Positions 18,745 through 27,307 of a stretch of 64,000 nt of DNA are shown one piece after another (position 1 is the first letter of the stretch; every line of letters starts with the position of its first letter). Both the position numbers and the translations under genes were made by a program. Location: assembly GCA_944380295.1 (NCBI GenBank), contig CALWHE010000005.1, forward strand, positions 1-64,000. Direction: 5' to 3'. This DNA is from an uncultured Christensenellaceae bacterium. GTDB taxonomy: Bacteria; Bacillota; Clostridia; Christensenellales; UBA3700. The notes below the pieces were generated by a model that was not told where the DNA came from, did no database searches, and saw only the letters and a list, made by a program, of their open reading frames with translations.

Positions 18745-19434
18745 ATGTTAAACACGCAAAGACGCGCCGCCCGCCTGACGATCTTCGTTGCGGCGGCGGC
18801 ATTGATACTTATCTTGGCGCTGCTCTTTTTCCCCGGCGGCGGCAGGGCGCAGGCGGCGGGGGAACTGCTGCGTTACGGCAGCCGCGGAGAAAGCGTCAGG
18901 CAGGTGCAGTCGCGCCTCAATCAGCTGGGCTATTGGTGCGGCACGGCGGACGGCATTTTCGGCAATAACACTTTGTCCGGCGTGCGCCGTTTCCAGAGCG
19001 CCAAGGGGCTTGCCGCGGACGGCATAGTGGGTCCAAAAACTTATGCCGCCATGGGCATGGGCACGTCGCAGACGGGATATTCTTCTTCCGATCTGTATCT
19101 GCTGGCGCGCTGCGTATACGGCGAGGCGCGCGGAGAGCCCTATGTGGGGCAGGTAGCGGTGGCGGCGGTGGTGCTGAACAGGGTGAAGAGCGCTTCTTTC
19201 CCCAACAGCATTTCCGGCGTTATTTATCAGCCATACGCTTTCACCTGCGTGGCGGACGGACAGCTTTATCTGGAACCCGATCAAACGGCATACAACGCCG
19301 CGCGCGACGCTATGAACGGATGGGATCCCACGGGCGGCTGCATTTATTATTACAATCCCGCCACAGCCACCAGCGCGTGGATATGGTCGCGCCCCATCAT
19401 GCTGCAAATAGGCAGACACAACTTTTGCAAGTGA
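18745..19434 (+). CDS. sleB: Spore cortex-lytic enzyme SleB
   Basis: 229 residues. A signal/anchor helix (about 10-35) is followed by a peptidoglycan-binding domain (about 40-98, with GSRGESVRQVQSRLNQLGYW and DGIFG.NT) and a hydrolase_2 lytic transglycosylase domain (about 110-229) with the catalytic-region pattern ARCVYGEARGE. SleB sits in the dormant spore and degrades cortex muramic-lactam peptidoglycan during germination. GCGGAGGA precedes the ATG. It lies nine bases before ypeB, the standard partner. Confidence 0.96.
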   Translation: MLNTQRRAARLTIFVAAAALILILALLFFPGGGRAQAAGELLRYGSRGESVRQVQSRLNQLGYWCGTADGIFGNNTLSGVRRFQSAKGLAADGIVGPKTYAAMGMGTSQTGYSSSDLYLLARCVYGEARGEPYVGQVAVAAVVLNRVKSASFPNSISGVIYQPYAFTCVADGQLYLEPDQTAYNAARDAMNGWDPTGGCIYYYNPATATSAWIWSRPIMLQIGRHNFCK

Positions 19435-19442
19435 GGTGAAAT

Positions 19443-20768
19443 ATGAAAAACGCAGCGGCAATATCTCTGACCGTGGTGACCGCGCTGCTTTTGGTGGCGG
19501 TGGCGGTGCTGGGAGTGTTTTTGAGCGTGAGCCTGCAAACGCAGGAGCAATACCGGCTGAGCGCCAACAACGCCTATGAGCAGGCTTACTATCAGCTCAC
19601 GGAGAGCATGGGCAACATGCGCGTGAATTTGGACAAGGCGCGCGCGGCGCAGGGCAATGCCATGATCTGCAAACTGATGATGGACGCGTCCGTGTGCTGT
19701 CAGAGCGCGTCGCAGGCGCTTTACCGCTTTTCTTCAAACGGGCATTCGGCGGCGGCGCTGACCAAATTCGTCAATCAGGCGGGCGATTACTGCGCCTATC
19801 TGCACGGCAAGGCTTCCCGCGGCGAACAGATCACGGCGGAGGAGAGAAACACCCTGCAAAAACTGGGCGACGCCGCCGCGCTGGTGCAGGAAAAGCTGGC
19901 GCCCGTGCGTGAAGAGCTGGGGGCGGGCGGATACGAATTCAGCCGCGTGCTGGGCAGTCTGAACGAAGAGTTTTCCGGAGTGATGAACGCCTTGCAGGAC
20001 GGTTCAACGGAATATCCCTCGCTCATCTATGACGGTCCGTTCAGCGACGGGCTGGACGACAAGCAGGCAAAAACCCTGACGGGTGAAGAGATCTCCGCGC
20101 AGGAAGGAGAGAAGATGGCGCGGGAAAAACTGGGCGCCTTGGGCATAGAAGGTCTTGAATATATCGGAGAGGGCAAGGCGGACTTCAAGAGCTATCTTTA
20201 CGAGATAAAGAGCGAGCACGGCAGCGGCGACGTGCAGATAGCGGCGCGCGGGGGAGCGATAGTGCAATTTTCCTTCAACTGCGAGGCGGGAGAAAAGCGG
20301 GAGTTCGACGCGGGCGAGCAGGCAAAAAAATTCTGCCGGGCGCTGGGCTTTGAGGGTATGACGCCCGTGTGGAGCGCGGAAAAAGACGGGATAATTTATA
20401 TGAATCTGTGCTATGAGCAGGACGGCGCGATCGTCTATCCCGACATGATAAAGGTGAAGATAAACGCCGCGGACGGGCATGTCATCGGCTGTGAAACGCT
20501 CTCTTATCTGTTCAACCACACGCAAAGGCAGCTGCAAAAGCCTGTTTTGAGCGCGGAAGAGATAAAAAGCCGCTCATACGGGGAATTGGAAGTGCAGAGC
20601 GTGCGCCCGGCGGTAATACCCACTCCCGGCGGCGGAGAAAGGCTGACTTATGAGGTGTTCGGCACCATAGGCGAGGAAAAATTCTTTGTATACGTCGATC
20701 CTTGCTCGGGCGAGGAAGTGCGAGTGCTGATGGTGGTGGACGGCGAACAGGGCGAACTGCTCATGTAA
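19443..20768 (+). CDS. ypeB: Germination protein YpeB
   Basis: 441 residues, the usual YpeB length. One N-terminal membrane helix (about 8-29) and a large outer domain ending in repeated PepSY-type units (for example GEEISAQEGEKMAREKLG and the later VYPDMIKVKINAADGHVIG). YpeB and SleB need each other for stable assembly in spores. GAGGTG precedes the ATG and spacing to sleB shows one operon, probably transcribed in the forespore. Confidence 0.95.
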   Translation: MKNAAAISLTVVTALLLVAVAVLGVFLSVSLQTQEQYRLSANNAYEQAYYQLTESMGNMRVNLDKARAAQGNAMICKLMMDASVCCQSASQALYRFSSNGHSAAALTKFVNQAGDYCAYLHGKASRGEQITAEERNTLQKLGDAAALVQEKLAPVREELGAGGYEFSRVLGSLNEEFSGVMNALQDGSTEYPSLIYDGPFSDGLDDKQAKTLTGEEISAQEGEKMAREKLGALGIEGLEYIGEGKADFKSYLYEIKSEHGSGDVQIAARGGAIVQFSFNCEAGEKREFDAGEQAKKFCRALGFEGMTPVWSAEKDGIIYMNLCYEQDGAIVYPDMIKVKINAADGHVIGCETLSYLFNHTQRQLQKPVLSAEEIKSRSYGELEVQSVRPAVIPTPGGGERLTYEVFGTIGEEKFFVYVDPCSGEEVRVLMVVDGEQGELLM

Positions 20769-20774
20769 AGCCGG

Positions 20775-20803
20775 GGCGCGGGCGCAAAGCCCGCGCCTTT
20801 TGC
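20775..20803 (+). terminator. Terminator after ypeB
   Basis: Nine-bp stem GGCGCGGGC/GCCCGCGCC, five-base loop, T-rich tail. Confidence 0.85.
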
Positions 20804-20933
20804 TTTGAGCGCGGGAGCTTTGCAAAGAGGGCATATCCGTCCGGCTGAATTTTATTTTTGTTTTTTTCGTAAAAGTATTTGATAAACGCGCGCAAACATG
20901 TTATTATAATATCGTATCAAATCAAAAGAGGAT

Positions 20934-21038
20934 ATGTATGTCCCAAGACGGATGCGACGCCGCCAAGCCGCGATCGCAGAGCAACTCGAAACGTTCTTCA
21001 ACGGAAAGCATATGTTCGTGCAAAAGAATAATGTGTGA
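20934..21038 (+). CDS. Small upstream ORF (34 aa) before the PRPP synthetase gene
   Basis: ATG preceded by AGAGGA at good spacing; 34 codons ending in TGA 41 bases before the PRPP synthetase start. The peptide is very basic at its N-terminus (MYVPRRMRRRQAAIAEQLE) with a C-terminal part FFNGKHMFVQKNNV. It lies downstream of a TATAAT (20905-20910) and in the leader of the prs-like gene, so it is either a leader peptide or a small protein. It fills most of the 311-base gap after ypeB. Confidence 0.5.
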   Translation: MYVPRRMRRRQAAIAEQLETFFNGKHMFVQKNNV

Positions 21039-21079
21039 AAATTTTTATACGCAAAAAGTTTTACGGAGGTCAAAATAAC

Positions 21080-22276
21080 ATGCCTTTTTTTGAACACGTA
21101 TTCAAATTCGGCAAAGAAGACACCAGCAATATGGGCATTCTCGCGCTCGAGGGCGCCAGAGAGCTTGCAAAAAAAGTGGACGGCTATCTCGTCAACTGGT
21201 TCAATACGGAAGCGGAAAAGTGCGGCAGCGATTCCAGAGTGAAAACCTTCCTCATCGCCAATTCCTGCCCCAGGTTCACCACCGGCGACGGCAAGGGACT
21301 GATAGCGGAAACGGTGCGCGGCAAGGATATTTACATCATCGTTGACGTGGGCAATTATTCGGTCACATACAGCATGTTCGGCACTCAGCACCGCATGTCC
21401 CCGGACGATCATTACGCGGATCTGAAAAGGATAATAGCGGCGATGGGCGGCAAGGCAAAATCCATCACGGTGGTCATGCCCATGCTTTACGGCGGCAGAC
21501 AGCACCGCCGCAACGCGCGTGAATCGCTCGACTGCGCGCAGATGTTGCAGGAATTGCAGATGATGGGCGTGAAGGAGGTCATCACCTTCGACGCGCACGA
21601 TCCGCGCGTGCAGAACGCGGTGCCCATGATGGGCTTTGACAATTTCATGCCCACTTATCAGATACTCAAAGCGCTGCTGGAAAAGTATCCGGACGTGAAC
21701 ATGAACAAGGATAACTTCATGATAGTCAGCCCCGATGAAGGCGCCATGGGCCGCAACATATATTACGCCTCCGTGCTGGGAACGGATCTGGGCATGTTTT
21801 ACAAGAGGCGCGATTACGCCAATGTGGTCAACGGGCGCAATCCCATCATCGCGCACGACTATATCGGTAACGACGTCAGCGGCAAAGACATCTTTGTGGC
21901 GGACGACATCATAGCCACGGGCGACAGCATGCTCAAATTGTGCGTGGAGCTGAAAGAACGCGGCGCAAACAAGATCTTCCTCACCTCCACTTACGCTTTG
22001 TTCACGGAGGGCGTGCAGAAGTTCCGCGACGCTTACGAAAAGGGCTTGTTCACGGCGGTTTTGAGCACCAATCTCACTTATGCCACGCCGGAGCTTTTGC
22101 AGGAGAGTTGGTTCGTGCAGGCGGACATGTCCAAATTCGTGGCATACATAATGGCGGCTTGCAACCAGGATTATTCCGTCAGCACGCTGCTTGACCCTCA
22201 TGACAAAATACACGAGCTGATAGAGGCGTATAACAAGTGCCGTCCGCAGCAGCTCGCAATAAAGATAGAGGAGTAA
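21080..22276 (+). CDS. Ribose-phosphate pyrophosphokinase, clostridial long type
   Basis: 398 residues against about 315 for classical Prs; the longer form is common in Clostridia. It makes PRPP from ribose 5-phosphate and ATP for nucleotide, His and Trp synthesis. Visible motifs: YGGRQHRR (ATP-binding flexible-loop region), VITFDAHDPRVQN (catalytic His and metal site) and VADDIIATGDSM, the PRPP-binding loop in slightly altered form. CGGAGGT precedes the ATG. Two bases separate its stop from the next gene. Confidence 0.9.
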   Translation: MPFFEHVFKFGKEDTSNMGILALEGARELAKKVDGYLVNWFNTEAEKCGSDSRVKTFLIANSCPRFTTGDGKGLIAETVRGKDIYIIVDVGNYSVTYSMFGTQHRMSPDDHYADLKRIIAAMGGKAKSITVVMPMLYGGRQHRRNARESLDCAQMLQELQMMGVKEVITFDAHDPRVQNAVPMMGFDNFMPTYQILKALLEKYPDVNMNKDNFMIVSPDEGAMGRNIYYASVLGTDLGMFYKRRDYANVVNGRNPIIAHDYIGNDVSGKDIFVADDIIATGDSMLKLCVELKERGANKIFLTSTYALFTEGVQKFRDAYEKGLFTAVLSTNLTYATPELLQESWFVQADMSKFVAYIMAACNQDYSVSTLLDPHDKIHELIEAYNKCRPQQLAIKIEE

Positions 22277-22278
22277 TT

Positions 22279-22935
22279 ATGAAAATCAAATGGCTCGGTC
22301 ATTCCTCCTTTTTGCTGGAAGAATCCACCGGAACCACCATCGTCACCGATCCTTATGAGAGCGATTACGTGGGCATTTCTTATCCGGAAGTGCGCGCCGA
22401 CATCGTCACCGTAAGTCACGGGCATCACGATCACAATGCGGCGCACCTGGTGCAGGGGCAGCCGCGCGTGATAGACGGCGTGGGATTGTGGGAGATAGAC
22501 GGCGTTTACATCAACACGCTGGAAAGCTGTCACGATCACCACGGCGGCGCACGCAGGGGCAAGAACCTCATCTGCAAATTCCGTTTGGACGGCGTGGAAG
22601 TCGTGCACATGGGAGATATAGGAGAGGAGATAACCCCGCAGCTGGGAGAAGCCATCGGACCGGTGAACGTGCTGCTCATACCCGTTGGCGGCAATTATAC
22701 GATAGGGGCGGAACAGGCAAAGGAATACGTGGATTTTCTCATGCCCGACATTGTGATCCCCATGCATTACAAGACCCCGTCCAGCAAATTGGACATAGAC
22801 AAATTAAGACCGTTTTTGCAGCTTTTCGACGACGAACAGATCAAATATATAGACGGCAACGTCATAGAATTGGACAGAGAGGATTTTGACGGGGAAAGCA
22901 CGCGCGTCATCGTTTTTGACGGCGACAGATTCTGA
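22279..22935 (+). CDS. UPF0173 metal-dependent hydrolase (metallo-beta-lactamase fold)
   Basis: 218 residues, typical of the UPF0173/YtkL family. H47GHHDH52 is the metal-binding signature; further His ligands follow (SCHDHHGG, MHYK). Predicted cytosolic hydrolase binding two metal ions; natural substrate unknown. GGAGT precedes the ATG. Probably co-transcribed with the PRPP synthetase gene, two bases upstream. Confidence 0.92.
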   Translation: MKIKWLGHSSFLLEESTGTTIVTDPYESDYVGISYPEVRADIVTVSHGHHDHNAAHLVQGQPRVIDGVGLWEIDGVYINTLESCHDHHGGARRGKNLICKFRLDGVEVVHMGDIGEEITPQLGEAIGPVNVLLIPVGGNYTIGAEQAKEYVDFLMPDIVIPMHYKTPSSKLDIDKLRPFLQLFDDEQIKYIDGNVIELDREDFDGESTRVIVFDGDRF

Positions 22936-23087
22936 AACGATCGCGGCGCTCAGCCGGGGCGCCGCGCTTGAAATTTACCTGGGAAAAAGCGGTAAGTCCG
23001 CAAAAATAATATAGGGAATTTAACCGTATGCAATACGGATAGATATTTATATAGAATAAAAAATCAGCGAGTATAGGAGTTTTTTGT

Positions 23088-24584
23088 ATGAGTGAATTTT
23101 ACAGCGAACAAGATCTGGTGAGAATGCACATTTTTCAGCTCAGGGACGCGGCAAGAAAGATAGGCGTTTCCTCTCCCACCACCAAAAACAAAGAAGAACT
23201 TATCAGAATGTATCTGGATATTTCCACCGGCAAAGTGAAGCCCGCGGCGGCAAGCAAGCGCGGCAGACCGCCCAAGCAAAAATTGGACGAGCCTGCGGGA
23301 ACGGCGTCGCCGGCAACGGAGCGCCCCTATGTGCGCGAAGTGAAAGAAGACGCGGAAAAAAGGGATAGGAAAGAACCCGTCAAAGACATCCAGGAAAAAC
23401 TGCCCGTCGACATAAACGATCTTTTGAAGAGCGACGATTGCGAAAAAAAGAGCGGCGTTTTGGACGTTTTGGCGGAGGGATACGGCTTTTTGCGCGCGGA
23501 AAATTGCGAATACGGCAATAAAGACGCCTATGTTTCCTCCAAGCTGATACGCGGCATGGGATTGCGCCCCGGCGATCTGGTCACCGGCATTGCCAAAAAG
23601 AACGCGGAAAACCGTCCGCCCGCCGTCATCGCGGTGGAGAGCGTGAACGGCAAACCGCCGGAGAATCTGCGCCAACGCCCGCAATTCGACAATCTCGTGC
23701 CCATTTATCCCAACGAGCGCTTCAAATTGGAGCGCGACAGCGCGCGCAATGATTTTGCCATCCGCTGCATAGACCTCATCGCGCCCATCGGTAAAGGACA
23801 GAGGGCAATGATAGTTTCCCCTCCCAAGGCGGGCAAGACCACGCTTTTGAAAAAGATAGCCGGCGCCATCGCGGACAATTATCCCAACGTGATGCTGTTC
23901 GTGCTGCTGGTGGACGAACGTCCGGAAGAAGTCACGGACATGCAGCGCTCCATTCGTGGCGAGGTCATCTATTCCACCTTTGACGAAATGCCCGAACATC
24001 ATTGCAAAGCCGCCGAACTGCTGATAGAGCGCGCCAAGCGCAATGTGGAATTGGGCAAAGACGTGGTGATCATCATGGATTCGCTCACTCGTCTTGCCAG
24101 GGCTTACAACCTCACCATTCCGCCCACGGGCAGAACGCTCTCCGGCGGTATCGATCCCGGCGCACTGCACGCACCCAAGCGCTTCTTCGGCAGCGCGCGC
24201 AACATAGAAAACGGCGGCAGCCTCACCATCATCGCCACCGCGCTGATAGACACCGGTTCCCGCATGGACGACGTCATTTATGAAGAGTTCAAAGGCACGG
24301 GCAATATGGAAATACACCTCGATCGCAAACTCTCCGAACGCCGCATCTTCCCCGCCATCGATCTCAATCGTTCCAGCACCAGAAGGGAAGATCTGCTGCT
24401 CACGCAAAAAGAGCTGGAAGGCGTGTTCGCCATGCGCCGCATGATAGCCGGCGACAATGCCGACGCCACCGAGCAGCTGCTCAACATGCTCATGCGCACC
24501 AAAAACAACTCCGATTTTGTGGACAACGTTATCATGCACATGAAGGCGCTGGAAAAACAAGGCTTCAAATATACGGGCAGATAA
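23088..24584 (+). CDS. rho: Transcription termination factor Rho
   Basis: 498 residues. N-terminal Rho-N helical domain (about 1-45), a charged linker (50-110), a cold-shock-like RNA-binding domain (about 112-185, with GYGFLRAENCEYG) and the RecA-type ATPase domain with Walker A PPKAGKTT (Lys250) and the DSLTRLARAYN Q-loop region. Rho is a hexameric RNA translocase that ends untranslated transcription. AGGAG precedes the ATG. The 150-base leader holds a GC-rich hairpin near 22944-22968; rho genes are often autoregulated in the leader. Confidence 0.97.
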   Translation: MSEFYSEQDLVRMHIFQLRDAARKIGVSSPTTKNKEELIRMYLDISTGKVKPAAASKRGRPPKQKLDEPAGTASPATERPYVREVKEDAEKRDRKEPVKDIQEKLPVDINDLLKSDDCEKKSGVLDVLAEGYGFLRAENCEYGNKDAYVSSKLIRGMGLRPGDLVTGIAKKNAENRPPAVIAVESVNGKPPENLRQRPQFDNLVPIYPNERFKLERDSARNDFAIRCIDLIAPIGKGQRAMIVSPPKAGKTTLLKKIAGAIADNYPNVMLFVLLVDERPEEVTDMQRSIRGEVIYSTFDEMPEHHCKAAELLIERAKRNVELGKDVVIIMDSLTRLARAYNLTIPPTGRTLSGGIDPGALHAPKRFFGSARNIENGGSLTIIATALIDTGSRMDDVIYEEFKGTGNMEIHLDRKLSERRIFPAIDLNRSSTRREDLLLTQKELEGVFAMRRMIAGDNADATEQLLNMLMRTKNNSDFVDNVIMHMKALEKQGFKYTGR

Positions 24585-24611
24585 AGGCAGAAGAAAAGGA
24601 TAAAAAGAAAA

Positions 24612-24643
24612 GGGCGGACCGCGGCAGAGCGGCCCGCCTTTTT
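24612..24643 (+). terminator. Terminator after rho
   Basis: GGCGG/CCGCC and CCGC/GCGG stem with one mismatch, then five T. Confidence 0.75.
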
Positions 24644-24654
24644 GTGTCAACGAA

Positions 24655-25161
24655 AACCCCGCGATGGTCGCGGGAGTTCAAAAGAGGCTCAGCCGATGAA
24701 GTAGACAAAAAAACTCCGATTGGGTTAAGATATTAAGGTCTGCCAACCATGGAATAAACCCAATCGGAGGAAAAGATGAAAGAAGTATCTAACATCACAA
24801 ACAGTCTAGCACATACAAAGTGGAATTGCAAGTATCACATAGTATTTGCGCCCAAGTATCGCAGGAAAATTTTATGAAGAAAAGAGGCTTGAGATACGAG
24901 AAATATTGCGTAAATTATGCCAATGGAAGGGTGTAGATATAATAGAAGGTGAAATATGCCCGGATCACATACATATGTTGGTGAGTATACCGCCCAAAAT
25001 GAGCGTTTCGGGATTTATGGGATATTTGAAAGGGAAGAGCAGTCTGATGATATTCCAAAAATGGGGGAATATGAAGTTTGCATACCGAAATCGCGAATTT
25101 TGGTGTAAGGGATATTATGTGGACACTGCGACATAATTTTATGGACACTTTTTTTAACAGG
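24655..25161 (+). mobile_element. IS200-like insertion sequence, degenerate copy
   Basis: A 7-bp stem, 3-base loop hairpin at 24658-24674 resembles the left-end hairpin that Y1 transposases bind. A second 13-bp inverted repeat (about 24715-24769) stands just before the transposase start and includes its ribosome binding site, like the regulatory leader of IS200. No tnpB and no terminal inverted repeats, as expected. The same order of elements is found in the intact copy at 40.8 kb. Right end not resolved. Confidence 0.75.
24776..25157 (+). pseudogene. Disrupted IS200-type transposase (tnpA)
   Basis: The reading frame begins with GGAGG-ATG and a segment like SLAHTKWNCKYHIVFAPKYRRK, then shifts at a TTTT run near 24871-24874 (one extra T compared with the intact relative), and continues with the HUH motif PDHIHMLV and GYYVDT. 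A TAA at 25134 replaces the His codon after YVDTAT, after which FYGH is still readable. Two separate defects make an active enzyme unlikely. Family: Y1 single-strand transposases that excise and insert the element as single-stranded DNA. Confidence 0.85.
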
Positions 25162-25291
25162 TAAGTTGAAGTATACAAACGGATTGGTCTGTGATTTGTA
25201 ACGATAAAGTTTGTGTTGGTCTCAAAAGGACTTCAGAACGGATTGAATAAAAAGACAAAAACAGAAAATAGCGATATAAATATGTTTTTGG

Positions 25292-25320
25292 TTGAAATAA
25301 ACAGGTCGATGTGATATAAT
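25292..25320 (+). promoter_or_regulatory. Promoter of the restriction-modification operon
   Basis: TTGAAA (25292-25297), 17-bp spacer, TATAAT (25315-25320). It precedes the small regulator gene and hsdM. Bases 25162-25291 hold nothing else recognisable. Confidence 0.7.
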
Positions 25321-25350
25321 AAAATTAAATTAATGTAATAGAGGAATACA

Positions 25351-25566
25351 ATGGCGGTATCTTATAAAAGGCTTTGGAAATTGCTCATCGATAGGGATTT
25401 GAAAAAGAAAGATCTAATTGAGCTGTGAGATATCAGCGGTTATACCGTTACAAGGTTAACGCGAGGAGAAAATATCAGCGCTGAAACATTGGCTAAAATA
25501 TGTAAAGCGCTGAATGTCGGCTTTGATGATATTATGGAAATTACGGATTCAACAGAGGGAAAGTAA
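25351..25566 (+). pseudogene. Cro/CI-type helix-turn-helix regulator interrupted by in-frame TGA
   Basis: Seventy-one codons from an ATG with AGAGGAA upstream, ending right before the hsdM ATG. The translation matches the small YozG-like HTH family (AVSYKRLWKLLIDRDLKKKDL, then SGYTVTRLTRGENISAETL and KALNVGFDDIMEI), except for TGA at codon 26 (25426-25428), inside the helix-turn-helix region. Such proteins commonly control linked restriction-modification genes. A one-base change from TGC or TGT would explain it. It could also be a sequencing error. Confidence 0.75.
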
Positions 25567-27306
25567 ATGACGGACAAGGAATTGAAAAAGCTGAAAGATA
25601 ATTTATGGCATGCTGCCGATGTTCTGCGAGCAGGCGCGCATCTGGCTGCCAACAAATACGGACAGCCTATTTTGGGATTGATATTTTTAAGATATGCGGA
25701 TATATTGTTCAAACAGCATATGGAGGACATAAATGCAGAGTTTGAAAAATGTAAAGGCACGAGAATGGAGAAATCCTTGAAAGAGATTGCCATTGAAAAG
25801 TGCGGATTTGTCCTGCCCGAATGCGCATATTATGATTTTATTAACAATGCCCCCGACGATGCTAAAAAAGCCGTCCTCGTAAGAAAGGCTATGGAGGCCA
25901 TTGAGAAGGAAAACCCTAAACTTGAAGGAGTGCTGCCTAAGGAAGTTTACGGTGGACTTGTACCGGAAGAAGAGCCTGAACTTTTGTCTAAAATCGTCCG
26001 CATTTTCAAGGACATCCCCGAAAACAGCACACTCGATATTTTCGGAGAGATTTACGAATATTTCCTCGGCAACTTTGCTTTGGCAGAGGGGAAAGACGGC
26101 GGAACATTTTACACTCCTGCAACGATCGTCAGATATATGGTGGAAGTGCTCAATCCCGAACCGGGCGATAAAAAGTTTTTGGACCCTGCTTGCGGCAGCG
26201 GCGGCATGTTTGTACAAGCGGCAAGATATATGCACGCGCATAATGCAAGTAAGGCAGAGCAGATGAAATTCCGCTGCTACGGCGTGGAAAAAGAACCCGA
26301 TACTGTGAAACTGGCAAAAATGAATTTGCTTCTCAATAACGTGCGAGGCGAAATTACGGAGGCAAATTCTTTTTATTCCGACCCATACAATGCAGTCGGT
26401 CAGTTTGACTATGTAATGGCAAATCCGCCTTTTAATGTGGACGAAGTTGTATTTGACAAAGTCAAGGACGATGCTCGCTTTAATACATACGGTGTGCCGA
26501 GGAATAAGTCTAAATCTACAAAGAAAGATTCGGACAAAAAAGAAACCGTACCCAACGCAAACTATTTGTGGATAGGTTATTTTGCCACGGCTTTGAACGA
26601 AACGGGCAAAGCCGCTCTCGTTATGGCGAATTCCGCTTCCGATGCCGGTGGCAGTGAATATGAGATACGAAAAAAGCTGATAGAAGAGGGCGTTATTTCT
26701 CAGATGGTAACGCTTCCTTCAAATATGTTTTCGTCTGTGACACTTCCCGCAACACTTTGGTTTTTCGATAAGCAAAAGTGCCATACCGACAAGAAAGACA
26801 AGATATTATTCATCGACGCGCGCAACGTGTTTACGCAGGTTGATCGCGCGCACAGGAAGTTTTCCGACGAGCAGATAAAAAATCTAGGTATTATCACAAA
26901 GTTGTACAACGGCGATGAACAGGCATTTGTAAATTTGATTGAAGAGTATAAAGCCAACCTTGAAAAAGCGCCCGAGGTTTCCGACGATAAGGAGATTATG
27001 CCAAAATCCTATTGGCAGACGCAAATCGATTGGCTCAATGAACGCTTCCCCGAAGGGAAATATCACGATGTCATCGGTCTTTGCAAAGCGGCAAAACTTG
27101 ACGGAGAGGATGGGATTATCGATCAGGACTATTCCTTGAATGCGGGGCGATATGTTGGCGTAGTCATCGAAGATGACGGTATGACGGCAGAAGAGTTCAA
27201 AGCGGAAATGTTATCCTTAAACTCCGAGCTGGAAAAACTGAATGGCGAAGCCAGAGAAATAGAGGCACTTATCGCCAATAATCTGAAAGAGTTATTGGGA
27301 GAGTGA
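25567..27306 (+). CDS. hsdM: Type I restriction-modification system, N6-adenine methyltransferase subunit
   Basis: 579 residues. N-terminal HsdM helical domain (about 5-150), then the N6-MTase domain with SAM-binding D206PACGSGGM and catalytic N286PPF. Together with HsdS it methylates adenine at a bipartite target; with HsdR it forms the restriction complex. The ATG follows the regulator stop with no gap. The gene and its partners are much more AT-rich than the core genes on both sides, a sign of transfer. Confidence 0.97.
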   Translation: MTDKELKKLKDNLWHAADVLRAGAHLAANKYGQPILGLIFLRYADILFKQHMEDINAEFEKCKGTRMEKSLKEIAIEKCGFVLPECAYYDFINNAPDDAKKAVLVRKAMEAIEKENPKLEGVLPKEVYGGLVPEEEPELLSKIVRIFKDIPENSTLDIFGEIYEYFLGNFALAEGKDGGTFYTPATIVRYMVEVLNPEPGDKKFLDPACGSGGMFVQAARYMHAHNASKAEQMKFRCYGVEKEPDTVKLAKMNLLLNNVRGEITEANSFYSDPYNAVGQFDYVMANPPFNVDEVVFDKVKDDARFNTYGVPRNKSKSTKKDSDKKETVPNANYLWIGYFATALNETGKAALVMANSASDAGGSEYEIRKKLIEEGVISQMVTLPSNMFSSVTLPATLWFFDKQKCHTDKKDKILFIDARNVFTQVDRAHRKFSDEQIKNLGIITKLYNGDEQAFVNLIEEYKANLEKAPEVSDDKEIMPKSYWQTQIDWLNERFPEGKYHDVIGLCKAAKLDGEDGIIDQDYSLNAGRYVGVVIEDDGMTAEEFKAEMLSLNSELEKLNGEAREIEALIANNLKELLGE

Positions 27307-27307
27307 T

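Noticed and set aside
25426-25428. TGA recoded as selenocysteine or tryptophan
   Set aside because: No SECIS-like hairpin directly follows, the family does not use selenocysteine, and many complete genes in the window end in TGA.
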